Source of the DNA: Mesorhizobium jarvisii
GTDB taxonomy: Bacteria; Pseudomonadota; Alphaproteobacteria; Rhizobiales; Rhizobiaceae
Reading direction: 5' to 3'
Assembly (NCBI RefSeq): GCF_003601985.1
Contig: NZ_QZXA01000003.1
Span: forward strand, 434,001-498,000
DNA: 64,000 nt
Shown here: positions 63,946 through 64,000 of the stretch, piece by piece
Numbering within the stretch: position 1 is the stretch's first letter
Layout of the letters: each line of letters opens with the position of its first letter
Made by a program: the position numbers and the translations under genes
Notes under the pieces: generated by a model
Told to the model about the DNA's origin: nothing
What the model saw: the letters and a program-made list of their open reading frames with translations, nothing else
Databases searched by the model: none

Positions 63946-64000
63946 CGTTCGACTTCTCCGTCATCGCGGGCAATTGGCAGATCCTAGCCAAGGGCTTTGG
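63942..64000 (+). CDS. Second permease of the third ABC system (3' end outside window)
   Basis: Only MTFDFSVIAGNWQILAKGF is inside the window. The ATG overlaps the upstream permease stop (ATGA), and INWQIL/LAKGF wording at this place is typical of a second His/Glu-family permease. The identification is contextual. Confidence 0.6.
   Translation, partial: MTFDFSVIAGNWQILAKGF

Overview
The window is about 63 per cent GC by eye, almost fully coding, and reads as a chromosomal segment of a Rhizobiales bacterium, most likely Mesorhizobium or a close relative. Reasons: a DUF680 small secreted protein (a family known mainly from Mesorhizobium), the phaA-phaB/phaR arrangement, an rpoH preceded by an EcfG/RpoE2-type promoter, a CarD regulator, a SUV3-like RNA helicase beside an S4-domain protein and a 7Fe ferredoxin, and many polar amino-acid ABC transporters. 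I see no rRNA, tRNA, prophage, insertion-sequence transposase or CRISPR array. Taxonomy is inference from gene content, not from a search.

Layout. 1-1922: end of a thiamine ABC transporter (thiP partial, thiQ). 2181-4673: M48 metalloprotease lipoprotein and rpoH. 4999-7360: a complete polar amino-acid (possibly cystine) ABC transporter. 7439-12769: carD, fdxA, S4 protein and a large RNA helicase on the minus strand. 12770-13481: an unusual gene-free region rich in GANTC sites, TTAA motifs and DnaA-box-like sequences. 13482-16396: polyhydroxybutyrate block, phaB and phaA facing the regulator phaR, with likely PhaR operators between. 16535-20401: rhodanese with the FtrA-type regulator, then two divergent citrate-synthase-family genes, one with an apparent DNA-binding N-terminus and the other with an Asp-to-Glu change at the catalytic motif. 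20605-25825: a patatin-like phospholipase interrupted near its end by an in-frame amber codon, then a TetR regulator facing an isoquinoline-oxidoreductase-type molybdenum hydroxylase with its own di-haem cytochrome. 25981-30415: an RND efflux pair.

30537-41486: small membrane protein, NmrA-like oxidoreductase, DUF680 protein, LysR regulator, MFS transporter, SnoaL-like protein, DUF1244, N-formylglutamate amidohydrolase, DUF1036, pyruvate kinase, an unrecognised conserved-looking protein coupled to an alpha/beta hydrolase, TPR protein, zinc-free L36 and an LprI-like protein. 41498-44734: purEK and an ECF sigma/anti-sigma pair. 44976-50685: a catabolic unit of a SelA-like PLP enzyme, a RidA protein, a four-gene polar amino-acid ABC transporter and an IclR regulator whose N-terminus lies in two frames. 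50695-58334: two divergent YdcH-type small proteins, ispG, a lytic transglycosylase, a CPT-like P-loop kinase, a Stf0 sulfotransferase, a methyltransferase and a hybrid histidine kinase. 58447-61481: SDR, ispA-type polyprenyl synthase, mtgA, L32. 61832-64000: Lrp regulator fused by overlap to a third amino-acid ABC operon that runs off the end.

Functional themes are amino-acid uptake (three separate polar amino-acid ABC systems, each with its own regulatory arrangement), carbon storage (pha genes), isoprenoid synthesis (ispG and ispA), cell-wall remodelling (mtgA, lytic transglycosylase) and stress response (rpoH, carD, ECF sigma). No dramatic new system stands out. The most interesting signals are the GANTC/DnaA-box region upstream of the helicase, the citrate-synthase pair, the SelA-like/RidA/ABC cluster, the two interrupted reading frames, and a palindromic repeat family present twice.
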